Source: Indioceanicola profundi (lineage in GTDB: Bacteria > Pseudomonadota > Alphaproteobacteria > Azospirillales > Azospirillaceae). From it: a stretch of 64,000 nt of DNA. Below the pieces are notes generated by a model. That model had not been told where the DNA came from. It saw only the letters and a program-made list of their open reading frames with translations, and ran no database searches. This document shows positions 52,701 through 61,488 of the stretch, piece by piece (position 1 is the stretch's first letter; the number at the start of each line of letters is the position of its first letter). The translations under genes and the position numbers were made by a program. Location of the stretch: contig NZ_CP030127.1 in the NCBI RefSeq assembly GCF_003568845.1, positions 124,001-188,000 of the forward strand, given 5' to 3'.

Positions 52701-55651
52701 GGCCGATCACCCTTGCCCCCGGTGAGAGCCGGAACGTCCCGGTGCGCGTCACGGCGGATGCCGACCTGTCCGATCTGGGACCCACCGCCCTGTTCCTGCG
52801 TGCCCGGGCGGCGGGCGGTGCGGGCCGTACCTTGCGGGCGGAGATTCCAGCCGCTTGCGCGGCCCCGCCGCAATCTCCCCATCCCTTCCGGCGCGTTCCC
52901 GACGCGTTGCGCGGCGGCCTGAATCTGGCGTCCCTGGCGCTGGGCGCGGTGCCGGCCGGTGAAAGTGCCGTGGCGCAGCTGTTCGACGGCGTGGCGCCGC
53001 TGGGCGGGGAATGGTCCGTCGCCAGCGGCGGCATGCCCGCGGACATCACGGTGCAGCTTGCGGGCGACGGCACGCTGCCCCTTGCGGGTATCGCCATCCT
53101 GCCGCAGAGCCAGGACGGCGACCAGGACCAGCTTGGCCCCTTCACCGTTCTGGTCTCCGATGACGGGCAACAGTTCCGGGAGATCCACCGGGGCGTGCTG
53201 ACCCCGGCGGAGCAGGAGCAGTTCTTCGTCTTCGACCGGCCGGTCGCCGCCAGGCATCTGCGCCTGCGGCTGGAGCCGAACAGTCCGCTCAGCACCTATG
53301 GCCGCGCCGCCCTGGCGGAGGTGAAGGCGATTGCCGTGCCGGACGCCCGGCTGCCGGGCGCCACCGGACCGAATCTGGCCAACCCGGCACTGGGCGGCCA
53401 CATCGTCCGGGCCGTTCCGCGCGCCTACAACTATGACATCCTGGAAGGTATGCTGGCAGGAAGCGGCGAGCGCCCGGCCCTGCACCAGACCAGGGAAGAC
53501 CGCGGCCCGGTCGAATGGGTGGTGGGTTTCCAGGATAATCGTGCGGCGCGGATCACGGAACTGCGCTGGCGCGAGCAGGCGCAAGCTCCCGCCAGTCATG
53601 AGAAGCAGTTCAGGACGGTGGAGGTTGCGGCAAGCCTGGAGGGGCCGCTGGGCCCGTGGGTGGAGCTGGGCGACTGGACTTTGGGTCTGGAGCCAGACGG
53701 CACCTCCGCCCTGCCGTTCGAAACGCCGCAATGGGCGCGGTTCCTGCGCTTCCGTCAGGCGACGCCCAGTGGGGAGACCGCTTCCTGGCTGCTCCCCGAA
53801 AAGCTGGAGGTGATCGAGCAGGCGGCGGGCGGCGATTACCGCTCCATCCTCGGCGAATGGGGCCTCTACGCCCGCGACGCCATCCGGGAGGAGCTGGCTG
53901 CTGGCGCGAACATGGCAATCCTGCCTGCCGCCGGCCCGGACGCCGGCGCCGCGGCGGCAGAGGCGCTGGTGCTTGCCGCCGGCACGACCCATGCCGACCA
54001 GGTCAGCGTCGGGGAGGATGAGGACTGGTATGCCGTCGATGTGCCAAAGGATGCCAATCGCCTGGAGTTCCTGCTGGGCGGTGCCGGCTCCTCCCGCGTT
54101 GCGGCGGTACTGCTTGGGCCGGACGGTGCGGAGATCGCGCTGACGGAGGTGCGCCGACCCGACGGCAGCCGCGAAGTCTATGCCGATGTGGCGGGCGGCG
54201 CCCGCTACCTGCTGCGCGTGGCGGAGCCGCCGCGTTCCATCATGGTTGCGTGGGACAACAGCTCCAGCGTCGGGCCGTACCATCCCACCATGTACAGGGC
54301 GTTGCAGGGCTTCTTCGATGCGCTGCAGCCGGGGCGGGAATGGGCGAATCTGCTGCCTTTCCAGGAGCGCGGCGCCAAGCCCCTGCTGGATAGCTGGAGC
54401 GATGATGATCTTACGCTGAAACGGGCGCTTGCCGCCTATAACCGGCGCGATTCCAGTAGCAACGCGGAGAATACCCTGGTGGGCGCGCTGGCAGCACTGG
54501 AACAGCAGCCCGGCAACCATGCGGTCGTGGTACTGACGGATGCCATTTCCAACGGCTTCGACAGCTCACAAGAGCTTTGGAACCGGCTGGAGGCGCTGCG
54601 GCCGGCCATCTTCCCGCTGGAACTGCACCTGCGCGACAGCTCCGTGACACATGCGCAGGACCTGATGCAGGACTGGGCCGCGGTGAACCGGGGCCATTAC
54701 GCCTCCTTCCGCAGCTCCGGCGATCTGGACGGTGCGTTCGCCCGGGCCGCCTGCCTGATGCGCCGCCCGGTCGAATACAGCGTTGCCGCTGCGACCCGCT
54801 ATGTGGAACCGCCCAAGCCGGGTGAGCTGGCGGTTCGTTGGGAGAAAGGGCAGGAGATGGCCGGTGCGGCCGTGGAGCTGGTGTTCGATGCCTCCGGTTC
54901 CATGCGGTCCAAGAAGCATCTGGTCGATGGGAAGCTGCGTATCGACGTTGCGAAGCAGGTGATGCGGGAGGTGGTATCCGGGCTTCCCGAGGATGTGAAT
55001 GTGGGCCTGCGTGTCTATGGCCACCGCATAAAGGAAGGCCAGAAGGGCGATTGCCAGGACACCGAGCTGATGGTCCCCGTGGGCAAGCTGGACCGCAAGG
55101 CCATGCTGAACCGGATCGAAGGCGTCAAGGCGCTGGGCACCACGCCCATTGCCTACGCCCTGCGGCAGGCCGGCGCCGACCTGGCGAAGACGGACGGGCG
55201 CAAGATGATCCTGCTGGTCACCGACGGAGAGGAGGAGTGCAAAGGCGATCCGGCCGCGGTGATCAAGGAGCTGCGCGCCGGGGGAATGGATTTGCAGGTG
55301 AATGTGGCCGGCTTCACGCTGATCGGCGATGCCGTCAAGAACAGCATGCGCGCTGCGGCGGCGGCAGGCGGCGGCACCTTCTTCGATGCCCAGGACCGCC
55401 AAGGCCTTCTCGAGGCGATCGGGACGGCGCTGGCCGTACCGTATGATCTTGTGGATGCGGGCGGCGTCGTGACCGCCAGCGGCGTGGTGGGGAGCGGATC
55501 GGTATCCGCGCCGCCGGGCACTTACAATCTGGTGGTCCACACTGCCAAGGGCGCTGTCACGGTCGGCCAGATCGAGCTGCGCGACGGCGAAACAGGCCAG
55601 ATCGAATTGTCCGGCAAGGACGGGCAGCTCACCTACAGGGCGGGGTCCTGA
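49790..55651 (+). CDS. Giant secreted protein with PPC, discoidin-like and two vWA domains
   Basis: 1953 residues from the ATG at 49790 with GAGG eight bases upstream; GTG at 49778 is an alternative. The signal peptide is about 27 residues. Order: two N-terminal beta domains (30-530); three pre-peptidase-C-like domains, each opening with an E-P-N motif (QEQEPNNKFEMAGPL near 554, DEQEPNGRPNRAHPL near 669, DLEPNDMAAAARPID near 790); two discoidin/F5-8C-like domains (about 1087-1184 and 1254-1350); another PPC-like domain (SVGEDEDWYAVDVP near 1403); a first vWA domain (IMVAWDNSSSVG near 1484); a second vWA domain with intact MIDAS (VELVFDASGSM near 1695; LLVTDGEEECKGDP); and a C-terminal beta domain. 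It looks like a large metal-dependent adhesion or scaffold protein. Its only operon partner is the transglutaminase-like gene. A hairpin follows. Confidence 0.82.
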   Translation: MIMRRCRLPAASMLALILTAAGSIAAAEGFGDDPYAGDPAGYPQPVPVETVGRKADPVRHPSLAAAPLYAPALAADASRSVRIELLSVARGAEIAGTPVPEGMEAVVLVTRWTNLTPRQSVEKSQLEGKADRSMGAGALLGGGGKGKAERVEVDVAYKVPAPSRHAFLAADGLAYEMAEAGAGLPNALPLSEDFILARHGESREARMAFLVPKGAKDLALRYFDNIAGHVTLAVAGSGETALAPPKGIGQIGRLGPLEVAVRGITWRDRHGDTAAPKGWRIAVVDLVGRGKGGAEDAQAFARLDPTRFTWLAGDKGQVAFGLPQLNGVSALSFAPEIFQRRELAFLVPAAAERFRLGIQGPDGAVSLPATPGAPAPLPDAAVRHADGSVLALHVFGRRWEGEHLVVDIGVLPKDPARGVDFSLDQQFRLIAGGKELAPDMAMTGRLTRRPPSPATAPPTTALRFELAYAVPKDAAADRLAYKGFAGDKQLDLSALSVAGSRGTATPEGTTDFPVFAEPAAPPTPVASPAAAPASPAERRPVELPRYDFAKAGQEQEPNNKFEMAGPLGPDLTVKGTLTPNDTDLFFFDVEGEPQLWVFEAEGEGVGELAYLDASGWAAEQRPRDNATGPIWLDNLYLAPGRHWISLRSYSKGSDYTLRAVPLGAPTAADEQEPNGRPNRAHPLTLAGMQRGLIAHPRDVDHYSFALEVPSYVRLTLDSPPDLKLDMRLEGGRIALYGGGPSAPDGKPVVYEALLGPGDFAVQVSSGGRGASRTHYHLSLELLDPFELPADLEPNDMAAAARPIDGRQIVNGQLGTFQDEDWFLLPEVGAETELTVTVEAETAPYVTLRQADGRNAKSERLAPDPKRKSDAAQILTATLQPGARYMLGLNGRTSYRLTTAFSPELPASAAVPKGEAPVIAMAGEVPTFAAWRAEAQTAELPVTLSNPGKQPQTVELQASTGRAGWQVTPPSGPITLAPGESRNVPVRVTADADLSDLGPTALFLRARAAGGAGRTLRAEIPAACAAPPQSPHPFRRVPDALRGGLNLASLALGAVPAGESAVAQLFDGVAPLGGEWSVASGGMPADITVQLAGDGTLPLAGIAILPQSQDGDQDQLGPFTVLVSDDGQQFREIHRGVLTPAEQEQFFVFDRPVAARHLRLRLEPNSPLSTYGRAALAEVKAIAVPDARLPGATGPNLANPALGGHIVRAVPRAYNYDILEGMLAGSGERPALHQTREDRGPVEWVVGFQDNRAARITELRWREQAQAPASHEKQFRTVEVAASLEGPLGPWVELGDWTLGLEPDGTSALPFETPQWARFLRFRQATPSGETASWLLPEKLEVIEQAAGGDYRSILGEWGLYARDAIREELAAGANMAILPAAGPDAGAAAAEALVLAAGTTHADQVSVGEDEDWYAVDVPKDANRLEFLLGGAGSSRVAAVLLGPDGAEIALTEVRRPDGSREVYADVAGGARYLLRVAEPPRSIMVAWDNSSSVGPYHPTMYRALQGFFDALQPGREWANLLPFQERGAKPLLDSWSDDDLTLKRALAAYNRRDSSSNAENTLVGALAALEQQPGNHAVVVLTDAISNGFDSSQELWNRLEALRPAIFPLELHLRDSSVTHAQDLMQDWAAVNRGHYASFRSSGDLDGAFARAACLMRRPVEYSVAAATRYVEPPKPGELAVRWEKGQEMAGAAVELVFDASGSMRSKKHLVDGKLRIDVAKQVMREVVSGLPEDVNVGLRVYGHRIKEGQKGDCQDTELMVPVGKLDRKAMLNRIEGVKALGTTPIAYALRQAGADLAKTDGRKMILLVTDGEEECKGDPAAVIKELRAGGMDLQVNVAGFTLIGDAVKNSMRAAAAAGGGTFFDAQDRQGLLEAIGTALAVPYDLVDAGGVVTASGVVGSGSVSAPPGTYNLVVHTAKGAVTVGQIELRDGETGQIELSGKDGQLTYRAGS

Positions 55652-55667
55652 CCGGGGGAGACAATAA

Positions 55668-55682
55668 GGCTCTGTTGCAGAG
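55668..55682 (+). other. Possible IS6-family terminal repeat scar
   Basis: GGCTCTGTTGCAGAG just after the vWA gene closely resembles the terminal inverted repeat of IS6-family elements (GGCTCTGTTGCAAA). No transposase follows. It may be a chance match; CTCTG-TTG-CAGAG can also form a small hairpin. Confidence 0.3.
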
Positions 55683-55693
55683 CTGAGGATATG

Positions 55694-55721
55694 CCCTGGG
55701 GGCTCCAGCTGGCCCCCAGGG
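55694..55721 (+). terminator. Hairpin after the vWA gene
   Basis: Perfect 10-bp stem (CCCTGGGGGC / GCCCCCAGGG) with an 8-base loop, 42 bases past the vWA stop. It lies between convergent genes and has no U-tract. Confidence 0.65.
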
Positions 55722-55982
55722 TTCCGGCCGGTCAATTGCGGTGTATGGATCGAAACATCCTGAGCCCGAGCCGCATGCCGGCTGGCCGGTGACGGCGTCG
55801 TGGATGCAGCCGAATTGGTCCATACACCCTGGAGGCATCGATCCTGGCCACCATCTGCCCGCATCTTGAGAGGCTGCATATCGCCGCGCCTTGTAGCGGA
55901 AGCGGATGGCGCATCTCCTCGGCGCAAAATCCCCTGGTCCCGGCCGCTGCCGAGAGCTGCGGAACAGGCGGATGGCTGGTGT
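55722..55982. other. Convergent intergenic region
   Basis: 260 bp between the vWA operon and the histidine kinase gene. A spaced inverted repeat GTGTATGGA (55741-55749) and TCCATACAC (55819-55827) brackets about 70 bases. No gene is supported. Confidence 0.35.
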
Positions 55983-57182
55983 CTAATTCCCGAGCTGATG
56001 AGCCTGCGACATCTGCGGCATACAGAATGTGAAGCGCGTCTCCTCCCGCGTGGATACGGCCTGCAACGAACCGAAGTGGGCGCGCGCGATTTCCGAGGCG
56101 ATGTAGAGTCCAAGCCCGAGCCCGTGCTGGCCGGGTTTGGCCGAGGCGCGGGCGAAGGGCTGGAAAAGGCGGGCGAGGCTGTCCGGTGGGATCGGCTCAC
56201 ACTGGTTCACGACGGAGAGTCGGAACCCGTTCTCATCGTATCGCACATGTAGCCGGATCGGCCCTGCCGGATCGCCGTGTGTCAGCGCGTTGGCAAGCAG
56301 GTTGGACAGAAGCTGTGCCACGCGCGGCCCGTCACAGTACACCGGACCGTCCAGTATGAGATCGCACTGGATGATCCGGTCCGGCCAAGAGGACCGCAGC
56401 TCGGCGACAACCTGCTCCAGCATACCGCCCAGCTCGTTCTCGAAGCAGCGGGTGCATTGCAGACCGCCGCCAAGCCGGCCACGTGCGAAGTCGAGCACAT
56501 TGTCGATCAGCTCGGACATACGGGCGGTGCTCTTCCGCATCTGGCCGAGCACTTGGCCGGCCTGGGCGCTCAAGGGAGACTTCTGCAGCAGCATCATGCC
56601 GGCTTCGACCGACGCCAGCGGATTGCGCAGATCATGGCCCAGAACCGCAATGAACTGCTCACGCAGCTCCCCCGTCCGGCGTTCATCCAGCAGGGCCGCC
56701 TTGTCTGACGCCATGCGGTCCAGCACGTCGAGATGGAAGCCGATAAGGTCAGCGAACAGTTTGAACATGCCAAGCGTCGCGGGCGTGTTCAGCCGGGCTG
56801 GCCGCGGGTCGATGGCACAAAGCGTACCGAAGAACTCCCCGTTGCGCCGAAAAACCGGCATTGAAAGATAGCTCTGGAACCCGTAGATCTTCGGCGTATG
56901 GTGGTTGAAAAAGGCCCCGTTCTCAGCAACGTGGTCGATCACCACATGACGACCGCTGCTGCGGATCTCGTTACAGATGGTGCTCTCCACGGGCAGTTCG
57001 CCGCCGGGCTTGAGCCCGAAGGCGATCTCGTCGCGCACAGCGCAGGCAATCCAGCGATCCTCAGTTACCCGCGCAACAGCCGCGAAGCGCAGGCCTGTCG
57101 TTTGGCAGACGACATCCAGGATTGTCGGAATAACGTCGATTTCCGCGACAGTAGCCAGATCCCTGACGAAGTTATCCATCAT
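55983..57182 (-). CDS. GAF-domain sensor histidine kinase
   Basis: 399 residues from MMDNFVRDLATVAEIDVIPT. A GAF domain covers about 10-160 (CQTTGLRFAAVARVTEDRWI; SYLSMPVFRRNGEFFGTLCA). A dimerisation helix has the phospho-acceptor His in AVLGHDLRNPLASVE, and an HATPase domain has the N-box LSNLLANALTHG and G-boxes QHGLGLGLYIASEIA. No transmembrane segment is seen, so it senses a cytoplasmic signal; GAF domains often bind small ligands or chromophores. No response regulator is adjacent, but a single-domain regulator lies 2.1 kb away. A DNA-binding partner is not visible. Confidence 0.92.
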   Translation of the reverse strand: MMDNFVRDLATVAEIDVIPTILDVVCQTTGLRFAAVARVTEDRWIACAVRDEIAFGLKPGGELPVESTICNEIRSSGRHVVIDHVAENGAFFNHHTPKIYGFQSYLSMPVFRRNGEFFGTLCAIDPRPARLNTPATLGMFKLFADLIGFHLDVLDRMASDKAALLDERRTGELREQFIAVLGHDLRNPLASVEAGMMLLQKSPLSAQAGQVLGQMRKSTARMSELIDNVLDFARGRLGGGLQCTRCFENELGGMLEQVVAELRSSWPDRIIQCDLILDGPVYCDGPRVAQLLSNLLANALTHGDPAGPIRLHVRYDENGFRLSVVNQCEPIPPDSLARLFQPFARASAKPGQHGLGLGLYIASEIARAHFGSLQAVSTREETRFTFCMPQMSQAHQLGN

Positions 57183-57282
57183 GTCAGTAACTTGCCACCA
57201 GCCGCAGAATATCGCCGAGCTTAAGCCCACTGGCTGACCGTGTCATCTACAAGTGAGCTGGCCCGGTTCTTGGACCAGGATA

Positions 57283-58395
57283 TCAGGCGCTGAGCCGTGC
57301 GGGAGCTTGCACGGAGGCAAACCCGACCAACTTGCGCGCGTCCTCATCCCAGAGCGCCAGCTTTGCGCAGCGAAAGCTCTTCCAGAGAGTAAGACGACCC
57401 AGCTGGCCCAACATTTCATGGCCTTCGAGACATTCCTGAAGGCGGTAGTTCGGAATCCGGCTATTCAGATGATGGATGTGGTGGAGGCCGACATTGCCGG
57501 TGACCCATTGCAGCGGCTTTGGCAGCAGGTAATAGGAGCTACCGGCCAGTGCTGCCCGGTGGAAATTCCAGTCGTCCCCGCTCTCCCATACCGCGCCCTC
57601 GTGCTGATGCTGCACGAAGAACAGCCAGCCTCCGATCCATGCCGCGACGGAGACCGTGGGCACGATGACCAGGATGACGGTGCCAATCCCGCCGACGATA
57701 TAGCCGAGCGCGGCATAGCTCGCGGCCAGCAGAAGATTGAGTGCTGACACCTCCCGCCAAGCCGTGCGCCAGGGCAAACCCATGCCCATGGGGAGACGCT
57801 GTAGAACCAGGAAGTTCAACGGGGACCCAAGCAGAATGAGCGCCAGCGGATTTCGATAAATCCGGTAACGTAGGCGGCCCCAGCGGGATAGGGCCAGATA
57901 CTCCCGCACCGTCAGGGTATGTATGTCGCCGGTGCCCCGTCGGTTCAGATTGCCGGTCGTCGCGTGATGTAGCGCGTGCGCCCGCTTCCAACTTTCATAG
58001 GGCGTTACCGTCATCAGGCTGAGGACCTGCCCGAGGCGGTCATTGGCGGTACGGGACCGGAAGAAGGAGCCATGGCCGCAATCATGCTGGATGATGAACA
58101 GGCGAACCAATAACGCTCCGGCCGGTACCGACAGCAGCAGCATTGGCCACCAACCCTGCGCCATCCCCCAAAGCATCAGGCCGCACAGGAGCAGAAAAGG
58201 CGGCAATGTATTGGCAAGCTGCATCAGCGCTGTTATCGGCCGCGGATCTCGATACCTCAGACAATGCTTGGTGAGCTGCCGGAGCGCTGTCGCCGTCAGG
58301 GAAGGCTCGCCGACCATGTCGCCGTTGCTGACATCCTTCCCCGGCCCGCTGAAGTATCGTACCTGCGGGAGATCGGTGTTTCTCACATCGTCCAC
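57283..58395 (-). CDS. Membrane fatty acid desaturase
   Basis: 370 residues from a GTG start preceded by CGGAG. The three histidine boxes of di-iron desaturases are present: HDCGHGSFF, HALHHATTGN and HIHHLNSRIPN, with FVQHQHEGAVW before the last. Four or more membrane helices lie between the boxes. It introduces a double bond into membrane lipid acyl chains using oxygen and an electron carrier, often in response to cold. It shares the strand with the kinase downstream, which starts 101 bp after its stop. Confidence 0.92.
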   Translation of the reverse strand: MDDVRNTDLPQVRYFSGPGKDVSNGDMVGEPSLTATALRQLTKHCLRYRDPRPITALMQLANTLPPFLLLCGLMLWGMAQGWWPMLLLSVPAGALLVRLFIIQHDCGHGSFFRSRTANDRLGQVLSLMTVTPYESWKRAHALHHATTGNLNRRGTGDIHTLTVREYLALSRWGRLRYRIYRNPLALILLGSPLNFLVLQRLPMGMGLPWRTAWREVSALNLLLAASYAALGYIVGGIGTVILVIVPTVSVAAWIGGWLFFVQHQHEGAVWESGDDWNFHRAALAGSSYYLLPKPLQWVTGNVGLHHIHHLNSRIPNYRLQECLEGHEMLGQLGRLTLWKSFRCAKLALWDEDARKLVGFASVQAPARLSA

Positions 58396-58524
58396 TCAAT
58401 TACGCTCCGCCGTTGACCTACTGGCAAGAAAAGAGAAGTTCCTGTGGGGAGCGGACCCGACGCAGGACATCCGGTCGGCTCTGCGCGCCATCGCCCCCAG
58501 GTCCGGGCCAGGACCGCGCGGCAT

Positions 58525-58851
58525 CTAGCGCCGGCTGCCATCGTCCTTATGCTCATGCAGGAACCGGGCAATCCGCGCCGGCAGCTCACCTGCAGTCTCC
58601 GCATTTTCCGTCGTGGATGCCAGTTTGAAGAGAGTCCGCTGTACATCGGTCGGCAGCTTGTTCCACCCGATGACAACGGCAGCTCCCAAACAGTGCAGGA
58701 TGCGGCGCTCCAATGGCGGCAGTGTCTCGATTTCGGCAACCAGCGCTTCAGACACCAGGGGTGGTGGCGATCCCCTGTCATTGCTCTGGGCGTCGAGCTG
58801 TGCGCCTGCCTGCGGATCGGCCCCATCGGGCGTCGTATGGTTGGAAGGCAT
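58525..58851 (-). CDS. Small hypothetical protein
   Basis: 108 residues from MPSNHTTPDGADPQAGAQLD; AGAAGGA eight bases before this ATG is better than any site for the longer readings. The N-terminal third is polar and probably flexible. The rest is helical (LVSEALVAEIETLPPLERRI; LHCLGAAVVIGWNKLPTDVQ; RTLFKLASTTENAETAGELP) and ends in charged residues. No family is recognised. It lies 129 bp upstream of the desaturase on the same strand. Confidence 0.55.
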   Translation of the reverse strand: MPSNHTTPDGADPQAGAQLDAQSNDRGSPPPLVSEALVAEIETLPPLERRILHCLGAAVVIGWNKLPTDVQRTLFKLASTTENAETAGELPARIARFLHEHKDDGSRR

Positions 58852-59302
58852 GTCCAATTCCTTCTGCGCCAAGGCGCCGTGCTCGGGTTCTCGGTCCATG
58901 CCCCGGGCGCCTGGACCATCAAGTAGACGCTCGATAGCTGGCCGGCACCCCTCCAGCTTCCTTCTAGCCGGAATAGTCAGGTGGGGCACATCTGCCCAGG
59001 GGAGAGCTGGGGTGTCCGCCCCGCGTCTGGCGGAGGTCGATCGTGTTGAGCGGCGCATTCATGACCAAGCTCTGCCTGACGGCAAAATGCGCAGGCGCTT
59101 TCGAGTGGGGCGGGCTCGAGCCTGCTTCGGAAGGCACGAACCAACGGACCCGCCCCGAAGAACCGTTCAGTGGAACCGCATCTACAAGGAGGCTTGCCGT
59201 CAGAATGCATGGACGCGCCATCTTAAGCGAAACCAGCTGCCAGGCAAGTCGTGACGGCTATGCATGCCGGCTGTGGCCGCGTCGTGGCCTGATCACAGCC
59301 GG
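58852..59302. other. Intergenic region with no supported gene
   Basis: 450 bp containing several short open frames on both strands, none with a good start and recognisable sequence together. AAGGAGG near 59189 precedes an ATG, but the frame is short and without motifs. Nothing more can be supported. Confidence 0.35.
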
Positions 59303-59719
59303 TCAGTTTGCCTCCTGCCGGAACAGCTCCAGTCCCGGGGGAAGACACCGTGGCACCCGGCCCTCTATGATCTGCTGCACGGCGGCGATGCTTGCCAACA
59401 GGGTCGGAGCCTCCCAGGGCTTTGCCAGATAGCCAAGGGCGGCATCCCTGTTGGTCCGGGCCTCCTCACACTGGCCGGAGAGAAACAAGGACCGCACGCC
59501 GCAGTGCTGCTGGATATGACGCGCCAACGTTATGCCGACCCCATGCCCGTCGGACAGGTTGATGTCCATCAGCACCAGCTCCGGACGACCTCTCTCCGCC
59601 AGGGCCATGGCCTCCGCCTGACTCTGCGCCAGACCGATGACCGTGTGACCAGCCTCTTGCAGAATAGCATGTGTCCACATGGCGATGAGCGGCTCGTCCT
59701 CAACGACCAGAATGCGCAT
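59303..59719 (-). CDS. Single-domain response regulator (CheY-like)
   Basis: 138 residues from MRILVVEDEPLIAMWTHAIL. Receiver-domain residues are complete: acidic pair in VVEDEP, phospho-acceptor Asp in LVLMDINLSDGHG, Ser in SLFLSGQCEE and Lys in LGYLAKPWEAP. There is no output domain, so it would act by protein contact or as a phosphate sink, possibly for the GAF kinase at 55983. The longer start at 59743 adds eight residues without a ribosome site. Confidence 0.9.
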   Translation of the reverse strand: MRILVVEDEPLIAMWTHAILQEAGHTVIGLAQSQAEAMALAERGRPELVLMDINLSDGHGVGITLARHIQQHCGVRSLFLSGQCEEARTNRDAALGYLAKPWEAPTLLASIAAVQQIIEGRVPRCLPPGLELFRQEAN

Positions 59720-60080
59720 CTCCACACCTCTGTTACGGGCCACGCCTCAACCCGCTGCTCCGACCTTCGTTCTGCTTTCGTGTAATTTTTTTGTACGGAA
59801 TCGTACTTAAGCTCAAGCCGGGCGATGGGATGGTCAGCTCTACCTTCGTGTCGGGCTCGCCGGCGGAGAGGTCGGGCCGGCAATGGCCAGTCGTTCTGGT
59901 GCCTCCTGGAAGCCGCTCCGACCTGTTGAGGCGCGCTCTTTTTCGGGCTGGACCGGCAATCTCTATACGCTGGCGTACAGACGGGATTGATCGGTTTCGG
60001 CATCTTGCCTGCTCTTGCCGCGGCCTGGCCCAGGCCGCGCGGTTTGTTGTCCGGTCCTCGCTTAAGATATCCGCACCTAC
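59720..60080. other. Divergent intergenic region
   Basis: 361 bp between the response regulator and the Crp/Fnr gene. The stretch TTCGTGTAATTTTTTTGTACGG near 59777-59798 is AT-rich and probably belongs to a promoter. No gene or strong structure is seen. Confidence 0.35.
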
Positions 60081-60791
60081 ATGAGCTGCTCTGTCATCCC
60101 GCCGGCGAACAGCCTGCTTCAGGCCTTGCCCGCAGAGGACTGTGCCCACCTGCTGGCACGGCTTGAACCGGTGGAACTCCCGCTCCGCATGGTTCTGCAC
60201 CGCCCCGGTGATCCCATCGAGCATGTCTACTTTATTGAAGAGGGCATCGTTTCCCTGATCATGATCCTGGGAGATGGCCAGGAGGCAGAGGTCGGCCTGA
60301 TCGGACGACAGGATGGCGCGGTCGGGCTGGCTGCGGCCCTGGGCAGCTTCAGGGCGACAACCGAGGCCCTGGTCCAGGTGCCGGGCCGGGCCTTGCGTCT
60401 GCCCCTGGAGGTGCTGCGGGCGGAGATGGTGCGCAGCCCGGCCCTGACTGCTGAACTGCAACGTTTCCTGCTGGTGCAGTACCTTCATGTGATGCAGACG
60501 GCCGCCTGCAATGGCCGTCACTCGCTCGAAGAACGGTTGGCCCGTTGGCTGCTCATGATGCATGACCGGGTCGGTCGGGACGAGTTGCCCACGACCCATG
60601 AGTTCGTGGCCAAGATGCTGAGCGTGCGCCGGGCCGGCGTTACAGTGGCAGTCGCCATGCTGGAGCAGGCGGGCGCTATCAGTCATGCACGCGGCAGTGT
60701 GACTGTCCTGGATCGTGACCGTCTCGAGGGGGCCTCGTGCGAGTGCTATGCTGCCGCGCAGCGGGCCATCGAGCCACTGTTGCCCAGATGA
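60081..60791 (+). CDS. Crp/Fnr-family transcriptional regulator
   Basis: 236 residues. The cyclic-nucleotide-binding-like beta-roll is at about 25-115 (LHRPGDPIEHVYFIEEGIVS; EVGLIGRQDGAVGLAAALG). A long dimerisation helix and a winged helix-turn-helix follow (ERLARWLLMMHD; THEFVAKMLSVRRAGVTVAV). No Fnr-type N-terminal cysteine cluster is seen, so it is not an iron-sulfur oxygen sensor. The group is common in alphaproteobacteria beside two-component genes. Its target genes cannot be identified here. Confidence 0.9.
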   Translation: MSCSVIPPANSLLQALPAEDCAHLLARLEPVELPLRMVLHRPGDPIEHVYFIEEGIVSLIMILGDGQEAEVGLIGRQDGAVGLAAALGSFRATTEALVQVPGRALRLPLEVLRAEMVRSPALTAELQRFLLVQYLHVMQTAACNGRHSLEERLARWLLMMHDRVGRDELPTTHEFVAKMLSVRRAGVTVAVAMLEQAGAISHARGSVTVLDRDRLEGASCECYAAAQRAIEPLLPR

Positions 60792-60953
60792 TCCCTCATA
60801 GGCGAAAAGCAGGTGCGTTGGCTGCCGGACGGATAATGGGTCCGGATGACTCCTTGAGTTCGCACCTGACCGGCATGCCTGGCGTCCCGGTCCTTGTACC
60901 TGTCCCTCTGCTTCGAGACAGTATTCTCAAGGAGAAATGCAGGCGACGGAGCG

Positions 60954-61151
60954 TCAGCGCCGCGCCTGATCGCGCCACTTCACGCCCATCATGGTTTGCC
61001 GCACAGCGGATTCCGCTTTGCGCAAGTTGGGAAAGGTGCGGCCGTCCAGTTTGGCCGCCTCAAGCCCGGCGGCGAAAAATCGATAAGCTGACCCATCCCG
61101 AACCAGCACGCCTGCCTCCTCGCCTTCAATCTCAAGAATGCATCGCTCCAT
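60954..61151 (-). CDS. Small conserved-looking hypothetical protein
   Basis: 65 residues (MERCILEIEGEEAGVLVRDG). The pattern of a short acidic start, GVLVRDGSAYRFFAAG, and then KLDGRTFPNLRKAESAVR resembles tiny one-domain proteins of Azospirillum and relatives thought to fold as a small beta-alpha unit. Function unknown. It is supported by codon-like composition only; the ribosome site is weak. Confidence 0.5.
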   Translation of the reverse strand: MERCILEIEGEEAGVLVRDGSAYRFFAAGLEAAKLDGRTFPNLRKAESAVRQTMMGVKWRDQARR

Positions 61152-61488
61152 GGCTCAACCATATTGCTGGGGTTGTGTGGTCAGTGAGTTAGCACCTTGG
61201 AAGCACCGCTGATCGGTACGGCCGCGCACCAACTCGCCTTTTGAGCCGCGACACTACTTTCGCGTGGGCTTTGGTAGGTTGCGCGGCGCACCTAAGCGCG
61301 GCTGCCGGACGCCAGCGCTGCAAAAAAGTAATTTTGTACGCCGCCGGACAGACCAGATCCCCGTAAATGGTCAAGTTGCCGGTCATTGGGGCTCCTAGCA
61401 CTCGGCCGGAATACGTAATATCCCGGCCTTCTTCTCTTGCATGGCCTGAGAGGACGGATGCGGAATGGAACCGTCGGGAGATGCAACC
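61152..61488. other. Divergent intergenic region
   Basis: 337 bp between the 65-aa gene and the second receiver gene. It includes GCAAAAAAGTAATTTTGTACG near 61319 and short frames without motifs; promoters in both directions are likely. No gene is supported. Confidence 0.35.

Noticed and set aside
51971-54520. 849-codon minus-strand open frame inside the vWA gene
   Set aside because: Composition-driven shadow; the sense strand encodes recognisable PPC and discoidin-like domains over the same interval.
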